Shown here piece by piece: positions 46,922 to 57,767 of a stretch of 64,000 bases of DNA. The DNA is from Neisseria zalophi (GTDB lineage Bacteria > Pseudomonadota > Gammaproteobacteria > Burkholderiales > Neisseriaceae): NCBI RefSeq assembly GCF_008807015.1, contig NZ_CP031700.1, forward strand, positions 1 through 64,000. The letters run 5' to 3'. The notes beneath the pieces were generated by a model. That model saw only the letters and a program-made list of their open reading frames with translations. It was not told the DNA's origin and made no database searches. The position numbers were made by a program, and so were the translations under genes. Numbering within the stretch: the stretch's first letter is position 1; each line of letters opens with the position of its first letter.

Positions 46922-48217
46922 ATGCAATTTTCCGCTTTCGGTCAAAAATTCACCCGCATGAGCGGGATTCTGCAACTGATGGACGATTTGGGTAAAGCTC
47001 TAAACAGCGACCGCCCCGTTAATATGCTTGGCGGCGGCAACCCTGCCCGCATAGATGAAGCAGACAAGCTGTATCACGAAATATTACAGGAATTGATTGA
47101 TAACAATACTGCCGTGGAGAGCGTCGGCAACTACTCCACCCCTCAAGGCGATACCCGATTTATTAATACGCTTGTTGACTTTTTCAACCGCGAATACGAC
47201 TGGGGCATTACCCCGGAAAATATCGCATTAACCAACGGTTCCCAAAACGCGTTTTTCTATCTGTTTAACCTATTCGGCGGCCGCTTCGAGCAAAACGGTA
47301 TCCATACCGATAAAACCATCCTGCTGCCACTGGTACCCGAATATGTCGGCTATGCCGATGCCCATATCGAAGGCCAACACTTTACAACCGTGCCACCTCA
47401 TATCGATATCGTCGAGCATGAAGGTGAAAGCGGTTTTTTCAAATACCGCGTTGATTTTGACGCACTGGAAAACCTACCCGAACTGAAAGCCGGCAGCATC
47501 GGTGCTATCTGCTGCTCACGCCCTACCAACCCCAGCGGCAACGTTTTAACCGACGAAGAAATGGCCCGTTTGGACAAACTGGCACAAACACACGGCATCC
47601 CGCTGATTATCGACAACGCTTACGGTATGCCGTTTCCCAATATTATTTACAGCAATACTACCCTTACTTGGCATGAAAATATTATTCTCTGCTTCAGCCT
47701 CTCCAAAGTCGGCCTGCCAGGTGTGCGTACCGGCATTATCGTCGCCGCCCCCGAAGTGGTGAACGCCATCAGCGCACTCAATGCCATTGTTAACTTAGCC
47801 CCTACCCGCTTCGGAGCCGCCATCGCTACCCCATTACTTCAAGACGGCCGTCTGAAAACATTATCCGACAACACCGTGCGCCCGTTTTATCAACAACAAG
47901 CGAAACTGGCCATATCACTTATCAAAAAAGAATTAGCAGACTATCCAGTGAGAATCCACAAGCCGGAAGGTGCGATTTTCTTATGGCTATGGTTTGAAGG
48001 CCTGCCGGTTTCCACTCAAGAACTATACGAACAGCTGAAAGCCGAAGGCACATTGGTGATTCCAGGCGAACATTTCTTTATAGGCATCGACACCGATACT
48101 CATCCCCATACCCGTGAGTGTATCCGCATCAGCATTGCACAAAATGAAACCATATTAAGCAACGGTATCGCAGCCATCGGCAAAGCAGTCCGCCGACTTT
48201 ATGATAATATTAATTAA
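46922..48217 (+). CDS. avtA: Valine-pyruvate aminotransferase
   Basis: PLP-dependent class I/II aminotransferase that interconverts valine/2-oxoisovalerate and alanine/pyruvate. The 431-aa product starts MQFSAFGQKFTRMSGILQLMDDLGKAL. It has NMLGGGNPARID, the cofactor site SRPTNPSGNVL, and the lysine region CFSLSKVGLPGVRTGIIVA, all AvtA-like. The AAGGA before ATG supports the start. A DUS-pair terminator follows. An uptake sequence also lies in the reading frame near 47848. Confidence 0.93.
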   Translation: MQFSAFGQKFTRMSGILQLMDDLGKALNSDRPVNMLGGGNPARIDEADKLYHEILQELIDNNTAVESVGNYSTPQGDTRFINTLVDFFNREYDWGITPENIALTNGSQNAFFYLFNLFGGRFEQNGIHTDKTILLPLVPEYVGYADAHIEGQHFTTVPPHIDIVEHEGESGFFKYRVDFDALENLPELKAGSIGAICCSRPTNPSGNVLTDEEMARLDKLAQTHGIPLIIDNAYGMPFPNIIYSNTTLTWHENIILCFSLSKVGLPGVRTGIIVAAPEVVNAISALNAIVNLAPTRFGAAIATPLLQDGRLKTLSDNTVRPFYQQQAKLAISLIKKELADYPVRIHKPEGAIFLWLWFEGLPVSTQELYEQLKAEGTLVIPGEHFFIGIDTDTHPHTRECIRISIAQNETILSNGIAAIGKAVRRLYDNIN

Positions 48218-48240
48218 ATAATATTTATTCAATTAATTAA

Positions 48241-48284
48241 AAAGGCCGTCTGAAACCTAGGACTTTCAGACGGCCTTTTTCTAT
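48241..48284 (+). terminator. DUS-pair terminator after avtA
   Basis: AAAGGCCGTCTGAAA and TTTCAGACGGCCTTT with an eight-base loop, then TTCTATTTT. Confidence 0.85.
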
Positions 48285-48454
48285 TTTAATAACTTAGCGA
48301 AACGAAAACATACTTAATAATAACAATTAAATGTATTAAAAACATACAGATAGATTAAAAAAACTAACTTTTAAAATTAAAACAAAATTTATTAAAAATA
48401 TTCAATCAACATTTAATAATAAATATCAAAAAGATAATTTTATAAAAATTACCC

Positions 48455-48514
48455 TATCATTTTCAATAACTTAAAAATAAATAAAATTAAATATTTTTTA
48501 CAGTAGAACTGTAA
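48455..48514 (+). promoter_or_regulatory. Shared RTX control region, copy 1
   Basis: Within the AT-rich spacer 48285-48615. TATCATTTTCAATAAC (48455-48470) resembles half of a Fur box. TTACAGTAGAACTGTAA (48498-48514) is a perfect 7-3-7 inverted repeat ending 102 bases before the start codon. The same pair of elements, in the same order, precedes the other two RTX genes. Confidence 0.55.
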
Positions 48515-48615
48515 CACCAATCAATTCATAACTTATAGCATAACAAAAAGGAAATATTACAAACTTAATGATTGTGATATTACCCCATATAAAACATCAA
48601 AAAAGGAGACTAAAA

Positions 48616-49974
48616 ATGGCTAATAACACTAATCAAACCCCTGTTATTAATGGAAAAGTTATTCAAGGCACATCAAGAAATGATGTACTACGGGGCACAA
48701 ATGGCAATGACACCCTCTATGGTTTGAATGGCAATGATAAGCTATATGGTTTAAATGGTAATGATTTGCTCAAAGGAGGAAAAGGCAACGATACATTATA
48801 TGGCGGCAACCATAACGACATCCTATACGGTGAAGACAATAACGACCAATTATACGGCGACAGCGGTCGCGATATACTTTATGGTGGCAACGGCAACGAT
48901 ACCCTCCATGGCGGCAACGATAACGATATCCTATATGGTGACGGCGGTAATGACCGGTTATACGGTGAAAACGGTAACGATATCCTCTATGGCGGTAACG
49001 GCAACGATACCCTCAACGGAGGCAGCGGCAGCGACGTTATGCGTGGAGGAGCCGGAAATGATGCCTATTATGTCGACAATGCCCGCGACATCGTTATCGA
49101 AGCAGCAAACGAAGGCACCGACACTGTATACAGCAGCATTAATTACACCACCCCGCAAAATGTAGAAACCCTGATATTGACCGGCAGCGCGCCTATTAGC
49201 GGCCATGGCAATAACAGCAACAACAACATCTACGGAAACAACAATAGCAACCAGCTACATGGTGGCAATGGTAATGATTTTATTCGTGGCGTAAACGGCA
49301 ACGACAGAATCTATGGTGACAATGGCAACGACTGGCTCTATGGCGACAATGGCAATGATTTGCTCTATGGCGGTAGTGGAAATGACTTACTCAACGGTGG
49401 AGCCGGTAACGATAGGCTCTACGGTATGGCAGGTGATGACACCTACCACTTTGGCCGCGGTTATGGAAATGATTTTATTTATGATATTCAAGGCCATAAT
49501 ACACTCCATTTTAACGGCTTAAATACATCGGATGTCCGCATTGAATCCCATAATAATTCTTGGACCATCCATGTTAACGGTACCAATGACAGCGTGACGA
49601 TCGGCTACCAAAATGCCGGAGCACATGCATCTATCAACAATTTTGTATTTGATGACGGTTCATTCAGCAATACCCAACTCAGCAACATGATGGGGACTAC
49701 CAAGATATTAGGGGCTTCCCTCGAAAACAGCAATTTGGTTGTCCACAACCAAAACCTAACTGCTGAAAAAGTCGCAGCCGGCGATGCCTTAGAAATTTCC
49801 GGCGGCCTGCTTGAAAGCGGCAACGACGGTGCATTGGACAGCCAACTCAACGGCCTGTTTTCCGAACCGCCAGTTACTACCGGCAGCATCGGTGCCGCCG
49901 ACACCGTAGCTTACGCGACAACAGAAACAGTAACTTATGTGGATGATAATGTTCACAATACATCCATTATCTAA
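48616..49974 (+). CDS. RTX repeat protein 1
   Basis: 452-aa secreted-type protein made largely of glycine- and aspartate-rich nonapeptides ([10 protein letters not shown]), which fold into calcium-binding beta rolls. There is a break at about 140-215 ([32 protein letters not shown]...NVETLILTG). A hemolysin-related block GDDTYHFGRGYGNDFIYDIQGHNTLHFNGLN follows. No toxin or enzyme domain and no Sec signal are present; export by a type I system is expected. The last ~90 residues ([12 protein letters not shown]...[11 protein letters not shown]...DDNVHNTSII) are shared with the next two proteins and are the likely secretion signal. I start at ATG 48616 behind GGAG; the frame extends to 48568. Confidence 0.85.
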   Translation: MANNTNQTPVINGKVIQGTSRNDVLRGTNGNDTLYGLNGNDKLYGLNGNDLLKGGKGNDTLYGGNHNDILYGEDNNDQLYGDSGRDILYGGNGNDTLHGGNDNDILYGDGGNDRLYGENGNDILYGGNGNDTLNGGSGSDVMRGGAGNDAYYVDNARDIVIEAANEGTDTVYSSINYTTPQNVETLILTGSAPISGHGNNSNNNIYGNNNSNQLHGGNGNDFIRGVNGNDRIYGDNGNDWLYGDNGNDLLYGGSGNDLLNGGAGNDRLYGMAGDDTYHFGRGYGNDFIYDIQGHNTLHFNGLNTSDVRIESHNNSWTIHVNGTNDSVTIGYQNAGAHASINNFVFDDGSFSNTQLSNMMGTTKILGASLENSNLVVHNQNLTAEKVAAGDALEISGGLLESGNDGALDSQLNGLFSEPPVTTGSIGAADTVAYATTETVTYVDDNVHNTSII

Positions 49975-49996
49975 TCCTTAACCGAATCATGGCTTA

Positions 49997-50036
49997 GGCC
50001 GTCTGAATATCTTAAAGATTTCAGACGGCCTTTTTC
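49997..50036 (+). terminator. DUS-pair terminator after RTX gene 1
   Basis: GGCCGTCTGAA and TTTCAGACGGCC with an 11-base loop and TTTTTCTATTTT. Confidence 0.85.
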
Positions 50037-50212
50037 TATTTTAATCTTCTATCAATGCAAAAAACATTCAAAATTAAAGAATAAATGTATTAAAAAACAT
50101 ACAGATACATCAAAAAATAACTAACCAACAAAACTAAAACCAAACTAATTAAAAATACTCAATACTCATTTGATAATAGATATCAAAAAGATATTTGATT
50201 AAAAAATTAACT

Positions 50213-50271
50213 TATCATTTTCAATAACTTACAATAAATAAACTTAAATATTTTTTACAGTAGAACTTTAA
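50213..50271 (+). promoter_or_regulatory. Shared RTX control region, copy 2
   Basis: TATCATTTTCAATAAC (50213-50228) is identical to copy 1. TTACAGTAGAACTTTAA (50255-50271) has one arm mismatch. The repeat again ends 102 bases before the start. The spacer 49975-50372 is 398 bases, the same length as that before RTX gene 1, and much of it is alignable with it. Confidence 0.55.
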
Positions 50272-50372
50272 CACTTCTTAATTCATACCTTATAACATTA
50301 CAAATAGGAAATATTACAAACATGATGATTGCAATATTGCCTAATATTTAACATAACAAAAGGAGATTAAAA

Positions 50373-53258
50373 ATGGCTAATAATGTAATTCAAGGTACGA
50401 ATGGTAACGATACCCTCTATGGCGGCAATGGCAATGATTCACTCTATGGTTTAAATGGTAACGATTCACTCTATGGTCGGAACGGTAATGACTCGCTATA
50501 TGGTGGTAACGGCAACGACACGCTCAATGGTGAAAATGGTAACGACTCACTATATGGTGAAGATGGTCGCGATACACTTTACGGCGGCAGCGGTAACGAC
50601 TCGCTATATGGCGGCAATGATAACGATACACTCTATGGCGGCAGCGGTAACGATACACTCGATGGCGGCAGCGGTAACGATACACTCAATGGCGGCAGTG
50701 GTAATGATGTGATGTCTGGACGAACTGGAGGTGATACTTATTATGTCGACAGCGCCGGAGACTCCGTTATCGAAAGCATCTACGGCGGCTACGACACCGT
50801 ATACAGCAGTATCAGCTATACCCTCCCTCAAAATGTGGAAAACTTGACATTAATCGGCAATGCACTAAACGGCTATGGAAATGATGACGATAATGTTATT
50901 CGGGGCAACAGCAACAACAACTACTTATCCGGCGGTAACAGCGACGACCGACTTTATGGCGACAATGGTAATGATTTGCTCTATGGCGGTAATGGTAACG
51001 ACCGACTTTATGGCGGCAGCGGTAATGATATTATGCGCGGTCAAGCTGGAGATGATGCCTATTATGTTGACAGTACCAATGACTCTGTTATCGAAGAAGC
51101 TAACGAAGGTATTGACACCGTATATAGCAGTATCAACTACACCATCCCCAAAAATGTAGAAAATCTGACCTTAACCGACAATGCTCTAAACGGCTATGGC
51201 AATGATAATGATAACATTATCTGGGGTACCGATAATGACAACTACTTATATGGCGGCGATGGTCACGATGAGATTTATGCTGGCAATGGCAACGATACGC
51301 TTTATGGTGGTAATGGTAATGACTTTCTCGTTGGCTTTTACGGCAACAACCGACTTTATGGCGGGAACGGCAACGACTGGCTATACGGTGGTAGCAGTAA
51401 CGATACGCTAAATGGCGGCAGTGGTAACGATACTATGCAAGGTTATGACGGAAACGATACCTATTATGTCGATAATCCCGGTGACAGCGTAATCGAAGTA
51501 ACTAACGAAGGCACCGATACCGTATACAGCAGTGTCAGCTACACTATCCCGCAAAACGTGGAAAATCTGACTTTAACCGGTAACGCTGTAAACGGTTACG
51601 GTAATGCCGCCAATAACGTTATCCAAGGTAACAACAATAATAACTACTTATACGGCGGCAATGGTAACGATACCCTTTATGGATTAAACGGTAACGATAC
51701 GCTCAATGGCGGTAGCGGTAATGACGTTATGCGCGGCCAAGATGGAAACGATACCTACCATGTCGACAGCTCCGGTGACTCCGTTATCGAAGCTGCCAAC
51801 CAAGGCACCGATACCGTATACAGCAGTATCAGCTACACTATCCCACAAAACGTAGAAAATCTGACTTTAACCGGCAATGCCCGTATTAACGGCTATGGCA
51901 ATAACGGCAATAATGTTATCCAAGGTAACAACAACGATAACTACTTATACGGCCGTGATGGCAATGATTCCATTTATGGTGGCTATGGTAACGATACGCT
52001 CAGCGGCGGTAATGGCCATGACTCGCTGCATGGCGGCTATGGCAATGACTCGCTACACGGTAACGCCGGCAATGATTCGCTATACGGTGACAGCGGTAAT
52101 GATTTACTCTATGGCGGTGACGGTCATGATTCGCTCTATGGCGGTGACGGTCATGATTCGCTCTATGGCGGTGACGGTCATGATTCGCTCTATGGCGGTG
52201 ACGGTCATGATTCGCTCTATGGTGGCATCGGCAACGACCGGCTTGATGGCGGTAGTGGTAACGATGTTATGCGTGGCCAAGATGGAAACGATACCTACTA
52301 TGTCGACAGCTCCGGCGATTCCGTTATCGAAGCTGCCAACCAAGGTACCGATACCGTATACAGCAGTATCACCTACACTATCCCGCAAAACGTAGAAAAT
52401 CTGACTTTAACCGGCAATGCCCGTATTAATGGCTATGGCAATAACGGCAATAATGTTATCCAAGGTAACAACAACGATAACTACTTATACGGCCGTGATG
52501 GCAATGATTCCATTTATGGTGGCTATGGTAACGATACGCTCAGTGGTGGCAATGGCAACGACTGGTTATATGGTGGTAGCGGTAACGATATCATTTACGG
52601 TTGGAACGGTAATGATACGCTCAGTGGCGGTAACGGTAATGACAGGTTATACGGCGGTAATGGTAACGATACGCTCTATGGCGGCAGTGGTAACGATAGA
52701 CTCTACGGCCAGGCCGGTGATGACACCTACTACTTCGGCCGCGGCTATGGAAGTGATTATATTAACGACACCCAAGGCCATAACTCGCTCCACTTGAATG
52801 GTTTAAATACGTCGGATGTCAGCATTGAATCCCATAATAATTCTTGGACTATTCAAATTAACGGCACCACCGACAGTATTACGATTGACCATCAAACCGC
52901 AGGGGCTGATGCATCTATCAATAGCTTTGTGTTTAACAACGGTACATTCAGCAACGCACAACTCAACGGTATGATAGGTAGCACCAATATATTGAGTGTT
53001 TCGGCCGAAAACAGCAATCTGGTTGTCCATAACCAGAATCCACCTACTGGGAAAGTCGCAGCCGGCGATATCTTAGAAATTTCCGGCGGCCTGCTTGAAA
53101 GCGGCAACGATAGTGTATTGGATACCCAACTCAACAGCCTGTTTTCCGAACCGCCGGTTGCCACCAGCAGCATCGGTGCCGCCGATACCGTGTCTTATGC
53201 AACAACCGAAGCGGCTGTTTATGTAGACGATAATGTTCAAAATGTCGCTATTATCTAA
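50373..53258 (+). CDS. RTX repeat protein 2
   Basis: 961-aa RTX protein beginning [18 protein letters not shown] directly with nonapeptides; AAAGGAG precedes the ATG. Beta-roll blocks alternate with several copies of a non-RTX module ([51 protein letters not shown]...). Two of the modules, near 51880 and 52420, are almost identical at DNA level. A run of four perfect 27-bp units lies at 52113-52220. The C-terminal block and 90-residue tail match RTX protein 1. No catalytic domain is visible. Probably a secreted or surface-bound calcium-binding protein. Confidence 0.87.
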   Translation: MANNVIQGTNGNDTLYGGNGNDSLYGLNGNDSLYGRNGNDSLYGGNGNDTLNGENGNDSLYGEDGRDTLYGGSGNDSLYGGNDNDTLYGGSGNDTLDGGSGNDTLNGGSGNDVMSGRTGGDTYYVDSAGDSVIESIYGGYDTVYSSISYTLPQNVENLTLIGNALNGYGNDDDNVIRGNSNNNYLSGGNSDDRLYGDNGNDLLYGGNGNDRLYGGSGNDIMRGQAGDDAYYVDSTNDSVIEEANEGIDTVYSSINYTIPKNVENLTLTDNALNGYGNDNDNIIWGTDNDNYLYGGDGHDEIYAGNGNDTLYGGNGNDFLVGFYGNNRLYGGNGNDWLYGGSSNDTLNGGSGNDTMQGYDGNDTYYVDNPGDSVIEVTNEGTDTVYSSVSYTIPQNVENLTLTGNAVNGYGNAANNVIQGNNNNNYLYGGNGNDTLYGLNGNDTLNGGSGNDVMRGQDGNDTYHVDSSGDSVIEAANQGTDTVYSSISYTIPQNVENLTLTGNARINGYGNNGNNVIQGNNNDNYLYGRDGNDSIYGGYGNDTLSGGNGHDSLHGGYGNDSLHGNAGNDSLYGDSGNDLLYGGDGHDSLYGGDGHDSLYGGDGHDSLYGGDGHDSLYGGIGNDRLDGGSGNDVMRGQDGNDTYYVDSSGDSVIEAANQGTDTVYSSITYTIPQNVENLTLTGNARINGYGNNGNNVIQGNNNDNYLYGRDGNDSIYGGYGNDTLSGGNGNDWLYGGSGNDIIYGWNGNDTLSGGNGNDRLYGGNGNDTLYGGSGNDRLYGQAGDDTYYFGRGYGSDYINDTQGHNSLHLNGLNTSDVSIESHNNSWTIQINGTTDSITIDHQTAGADASINSFVFNNGTFSNAQLNGMIGSTNILSVSAENSNLVVHNQNPPTGKVAAGDILEISGGLLESGNDSVLDTQLNSLFSEPPVATSSIGAADTVSYATTEAAVYVDDNVQNVAII
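52113..52220 (+). repeat. In-frame 27-bp tandem repeat, four perfect units
   Basis: Each unit encodes GGDGHDSLY. The units are identical at every base, unlike the diverged nonapeptides around them, so they are a recent expansion. Length changes would keep the frame. Confidence 0.9.
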
Positions 53259-53278
53259 TCCTTAATCCAATCTCCTTA

Positions 53279-53312
53279 GGCCGTCTGAAAGATTTCAGAC
53301 GGTTTTTTTCTT
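53279..53312 (+). terminator. Partial DUS-pair terminator after RTX gene 2
   Basis: GGCCGTCTGAAA and TTTCAGACGG with a two-base loop, followed by seven T. The right arm lacks the final CC of the uptake sequence. Confidence 0.8.
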
Positions 53313-53488
53313 TTTCATAACTTATCTAAATACAAACGAACTTAAATAAAAAATTTATTTTTTGTATAAAAAAACATACATATATCTAAAAAAATTTAAT
53401 ATTTATTCAAATAGAAACTTTATTACAAAAATATTTAATATTCATTTGATAATAAATATCATATAGATATACCACTCTTAAAATACAT

Positions 53489-53547
53489 TATCATACTCAA
53501 TAACTTATAATAAAAAAATTTAAATTTTTTTTACAGTAAATGATTAA
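53489..53547 (+). promoter_or_regulatory. Shared RTX control region, copy 3
   Basis: TATCATACTCAATAAC (53489-53504) has two changes from copies 1 and 2. TTACAGTAAATGATTAA (53531-53547) keeps only the left arm. It ends 99 bases before the start codon. The spacer (53259-53645) is still clearly related to the other two. Confidence 0.45.
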
Positions 53548-53645
53548 CGATAATTATTTAAAACTTTTAATATATAAGCAGGAAATATCACATTCATTAT
53601 GATTGTAATATTTCTCAACATACAATTAATAAAGGAGAGCGACTA

Positions 53646-56600
53646 ATGGATAAAAATACCAATGTAAATACGGTTATTAACGGGACATCTCAAAACGATG
53701 TTCTACATGGTACAAACGGTAACGACACCATTTACGGATTGGGTGGTAATGATGTACTTATCGGCCGAGATGGTCATGACTCACTTTATGGTGGTTCTGG
53801 TAACGATCGGCTCTATGGCGGGAACGATAATGACATACTCCATGGTGGAGAGGGTCGTGATGTCATGCGCGGTCAAGCTGGTGACGATATTTATTATGTC
53901 GACAATATCGGCGATACCGTGATTGAAGCCGCCAATGAAGGTACCGATACCATTTACAGCAGCGTCAGCTATACCGCTTCACCAAACGTTGAAAATCTGG
54001 CCTTAATAGGTAGCGACCGTATCAACGGCACAGGTAATAACGGTGATAACGTATTAGCTGGTAACAGCAACTACAACCGCCTCAATGGTGGTCGTGGTAA
54101 CGATACTATTTATGGCAATCGTGGTGAAGACACCATCGACGGTGGCGAAGGTAACGACAAACTCTACGGTGGTGCCGACCGTGACAATATCTTCGGCGGC
54201 AACGGCAATGACTTGCTCGACGGCGGTGAAGGTAAAGATGTAATGCGCGGCCAGGCCGGTGATGATGTTTATTATGTCGACAATGTCGGCGATACCGTGA
54301 TCGAAGCGGCTAATGAAGGTACCGACACCATTTACAGTAGCGTCAGCTATACCGCTTCACAAAACGTTGAAAACCTGACCTTAACCGGCAACGACCGCAT
54401 TAATGGTACCGGTAACAACAGCGATAATATCTTGGTCGGTAACGACAACTACAACCGCCTCAACGGTGGCCGTGGTAACGACACCATCTACGGTAACGGT
54501 GGCGAAGATACCATCGACGGTGGCGAAGGCGACGACAAACTCTACGGTGGTGCCGACCGTGACAATATCTTCGGCGGCAGCGGCAATGACTTGCTCGACG
54601 GCGGTGAAGGTAAAGATGTAATGCGCGGCCAAGCCGGTGATGATGTTTATTATGTCGACAATGTCGGCGATACCGTGATCGAAGCGGCTAATGAAGGTAC
54701 CGACACCATTTACAGTAGCGTCAGCTATACCGCTTCGCAAAACGTTGAAAACCTGACCTTAACCGGCAACGACCGCATTAATGGTACTGGTAACAACAGC
54801 GATAATATCTTGGTCGGCAACGACAACTACAACCGCCTCAACGGTGGCCGTGGTAACGACACCATCTACGGTAACGGTGGCGAAGATACCATCGACGGTG
54901 GCGACGGTGACGACAAACTCTACGGCGGTGCCGACCGTGACAATATCTTCGGCGGTAACGGCAACGATTTGCTCGACGGCGGTGAAGGTAGAGATGTGAT
55001 GCGCGGCCAGGCCGGTGATGATGTTTATTATGTCGACAATGTCGGCGATACCGTGATCGAAGCGGCCAATGAAGGTACCGATACCATCTACAGCAGTGTC
55101 AGCTATACCGCTTCACAAAATGTGGAAAACCTGATTTTGACCGGTAACGACCGCATTAATGGTACCGGTAACAACAGCGATAACATCTTGGTCGGCAACG
55201 ACAACTACAACCGCCTCAACGGTGGCCGCGGTAACGACACCATCTACGGCAACGGCGGTGAAGACACCATTGACGGCGGAGAGGGTGACGACAGAATCGA
55301 CGGTGGTGCAGACCGTGACAATATCTTCGGCGGCAGCGGCAACGATATATTGCGTGGCGGTGAAGGAAAAGACGTTGTGAACGGTGGTGACGGTGATGAC
55401 TCTCTGGTTGTTGTCGGCAATCTGACTGCTGGCAGCAAATCTACCAACGCAGCTTATGACGCCGTTTTAGGTACCTCTCTTGCCAAAATGGCCGGTACTG
55501 ATTGGAATGAAGTTGTAGACGGCGAAATTCTGCGTGGTGGCAACGGCACCGATACGCTCTATGTATTCGGCACAACCGATTTGAGCAAAGCGATTTTGGA
55601 GAGTATTGAAAAAATCGAAATGCCTTCCGATGTCACTATGACAGCAGACCAATTGTCAGCAGTAGAGGTAAGCGGCGATAAAGTCGGCACTTTACGTGTT
55701 AAAGAAGAAAGTGCCGAGAAAGTTATCGTATTGGATGACCAACAGCTCAACGGCATCAGACAACTCGATATCGGCAGCAATGTAGTTATTGAAGTTAAAA
55801 ATATCGATTCGCTCAACGGTATCCATATTATCAGTGGCGAAGGCACCTTGCGCTTCACTGAAGCAACCGAGCTGACAACCGACCATACGATTACCGGAAC
55901 AGTTACAGTGATCAATGCCGACGGCACACCGGCCGCAGGCAAAGCCGAAGTGCTGGATCATATCGCTTCTGCAACAGACAATGATACGGTCGTGACAGAA
56001 GTCAAAGATTTGGATTACCAAGACCAGCTCTCTGACGAAGTAAAAGATAGCAGTGACACTGTTCTCGTTTTACAAGGTTCGGAAGGAAATGATTTTCTTG
56101 AAGGCAGCAGTTCAAATGATGCATTAAACGGCGCAAACGGCAACGATATTTTAGTCGGCCGTGATGGTAACGATATATTTGTGATTGAAGGCGCCGGCAA
56201 GAAAACCATTATCGACGGCGGCAGCAACCAAGATATTGATACCATTGTGTTCCACAATGCAAAAGAGGGTGTGAATATCGATCTGAGCCAATTTAAAGGC
56301 AATGTCGGTAGCGATACCACTATTCAAATCGGTGCGGGAGACAGCGGTGGCGTAGCAGGTGCGGCCGGCGACAAAACTAACTTGATGCTGATTATTGACA
56401 CATCGGGCAGCATGAGCGGCCAAAACATGCTAAATGCACAAAAAGCAGCCATTGAGTTAATCGATAAATACGGGCAGGTGGGCAATATGGCTATTCGTAT
56501 TATCGGCTTTGATAGCGATGGTTTTGTACAGTTTAACGGCGTAGATTCGTGGATGAATAAAGAAGATGCCGTTAAAGCCATTAATACTCTGTATGCTGGC

Positions 56601-57659
56601 GGCGGCACCAACTACTATGCTGCCTTGGATACTGCCGAGCAAGCATTTATAAGCAACAGAGGAAATATCTTCCATGAAGACGGACAGAATTTCTCTATGT
56701 TCCTTTCAGACGGCTATCCCAACTCGCCCATTCAAATGCCACGGCAACTGCAATGGGAAGATTTTGCCATTAAATACCAAATTGTTTCACATGCTATCGG
56801 CTTCGGCGGCATTTACTCCAAAGATGCTTTAGAACCTATTGCATTTGATGGTACAAAAGTAGTCAACACCACCGACAATCACGATCCCGGTCAAATCGAC
56901 CCGATTTTGGAAGGTGATATCGATAAATTGTCCACAACCGTTACCGGTACGGCAAAAACCGACTTTATTGAAAACGTCGGAGGCTCAAACCATGACGATA
57001 CCATTGTCGGCAACAGCCTGAACAATGAAATCCGAGCCGGTGCGGGCAACGATATCCTTGATGGCCGTGAAGGCAACGATAAGCTTTATGGTCAAGCCGG
57101 TGACGATACCTACGTCTTCAGCCGTGGTTATGGTCAGGATGTGATTATCGACCACCAAGGTGATAACGCTATCCACTTTAAAGGCCTGAATGCCGGAGAT
57201 GTCAGCATCCAATCCAGTCAGGATGCAGCAGGCCATGAGTCTTGGACCATTCAGATTAACGGTACTAACGACAGCATCACTATCGACCACCAAATCCATG
57301 GTTCGGATGTCGCCGTCAACAGCTTTGTGTTTGAAGACGGTACCTTAAGCAATACCGAGTTCGCCCAACTCAATGGTATGGGTACCACCAATATCATGGG
57401 GGCTTCCGCCGAAAACAGCAATCTGGTTGTCCACAGCCACAACCTACCTGCTGATAAAGCTGAGCTCATTGATATTTCAGATGCTTCCGGCGGCCTGCTT
57501 GAAAGCAGCAACGACGGTGTATTGGACAGCCAGCTTAACGGCCTGCTGCCCGAACCGGTTGCCACCGGCAGTATCGGTGCAGCCGACACCGTAGCTTATG
57601 CAGCTACTGAAGCAGCTGTTTATGTGGACGATAATGTTCAAAATACCGCCGTTATTTAA
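53646..57659 (+). CDS. RTX protein 3 with von Willebrand A domain
   Basis: 1337-aa RTX protein. Residues about 1-73 are nonapeptides. Four near-identical 126-residue units follow (from residue 74, each starting MRGQAGDD). Then comes a non-RTX region at about 590-830 with beta-rich sequence that I do not recognise (e.g. [27 protein letters not shown]). A vWA domain spans about 912-1090, with the MIDAS DTSGS at 918-922, the [10 protein letters not shown] threonine and FLSDGYPN. More RTX and the shared tail ending NTAVI close the protein. AAAGGAG precedes the ATG. vWA domains in RTX proteins usually mark large adhesins, so a surface-binding role is the best guess. Confidence 0.87.
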   Translation: MDKNTNVNTVINGTSQNDVLHGTNGNDTIYGLGGNDVLIGRDGHDSLYGGSGNDRLYGGNDNDILHGGEGRDVMRGQAGDDIYYVDNIGDTVIEAANEGTDTIYSSVSYTASPNVENLALIGSDRINGTGNNGDNVLAGNSNYNRLNGGRGNDTIYGNRGEDTIDGGEGNDKLYGGADRDNIFGGNGNDLLDGGEGKDVMRGQAGDDVYYVDNVGDTVIEAANEGTDTIYSSVSYTASQNVENLTLTGNDRINGTGNNSDNILVGNDNYNRLNGGRGNDTIYGNGGEDTIDGGEGDDKLYGGADRDNIFGGSGNDLLDGGEGKDVMRGQAGDDVYYVDNVGDTVIEAANEGTDTIYSSVSYTASQNVENLTLTGNDRINGTGNNSDNILVGNDNYNRLNGGRGNDTIYGNGGEDTIDGGDGDDKLYGGADRDNIFGGNGNDLLDGGEGRDVMRGQAGDDVYYVDNVGDTVIEAANEGTDTIYSSVSYTASQNVENLILTGNDRINGTGNNSDNILVGNDNYNRLNGGRGNDTIYGNGGEDTIDGGEGDDRIDGGADRDNIFGGSGNDILRGGEGKDVVNGGDGDDSLVVVGNLTAGSKSTNAAYDAVLGTSLAKMAGTDWNEVVDGEILRGGNGTDTLYVFGTTDLSKAILESIEKIEMPSDVTMTADQLSAVEVSGDKVGTLRVKEESAEKVIVLDDQQLNGIRQLDIGSNVVIEVKNIDSLNGIHIISGEGTLRFTEATELTTDHTITGTVTVINADGTPAAGKAEVLDHIASATDNDTVVTEVKDLDYQDQLSDEVKDSSDTVLVLQGSEGNDFLEGSSSNDALNGANGNDILVGRDGNDIFVIEGAGKKTIIDGGSNQDIDTIVFHNAKEGVNIDLSQFKGNVGSDTTIQIGAGDSGGVAGAAGDKTNLMLIIDTSGSMSGQNMLNAQKAAIELIDKYGQVGNMAIRIIGFDSDGFVQFNGVDSWMNKEDAVKAINTLYAGGGTNYYAALDTAEQAFISNRGNIFHEDGQNFSMFLSDGYPNSPIQMPRQLQWEDFAIKYQIVSHAIGFGGIYSKDALEPIAFDGTKVVNTTDNHDPGQIDPILEGDIDKLSTTVTGTAKTDFIENVGGSNHDDTIVGNSLNNEIRAGAGNDILDGREGNDKLYGQAGDDTYVFSRGYGQDVIIDHQGDNAIHFKGLNAGDVSIQSSQDAAGHESWTIQINGTNDSITIDHQIHGSDVAVNSFVFEDGTLSNTEFAQLNGMGTTNIMGASAENSNLVVHSHNLPADKAELIDISDASGGLLESSNDGVLDSQLNGLLPEPVATGSIGAADTVAYAATEAAVYVDDNVQNTAVI
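53865..55376 (+). repeat. Four 378-bp tandem repeats inside RTX gene 3
   Basis: Units start at 53865, 54243, 54621 and 54999, each encoding 126 residues (MRGQAGDD to GGEGKDV/RDV). Units 2-4 are nearly identical in DNA; unit 1 is more diverged. Unit number could change without frameshift. Confidence 0.9.
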
Positions 57660-57680
57660 TCCTTAATCCGATAATGGCTT

Positions 57681-57716
57681 AGGCCGTCTGAAATCTTTCA
57701 GACGGCCTTTATCTTT
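57681..57716 (+). terminator. DUS-pair terminator after RTX gene 3
   Basis: AGGCCGTCTGAAA and TTTCAGACGGCCT with a two-base loop, then TTATCTTTTG. Confidence 0.85.
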
Positions 57717-57767
57717 TGCAAACCCTGTTACAATACGTTTTTTATTTTCTCCAGCATGTATCCTGCC

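Noticed and set aside
48755-52797. Long alternate-frame ORFs rich in Met, Thr and Ile across the RTX genes
   Set aside because: They are frame shadows of the [10 protein letters not shown] repeats and have no independent start signals.
48616-57659. CRISPR array or satellite DNA suggested by dense short repeats
   Set aside because: The repeats are in frame, vary at synonymous sites and encode RTX nonapeptides; there are no unique spacers.
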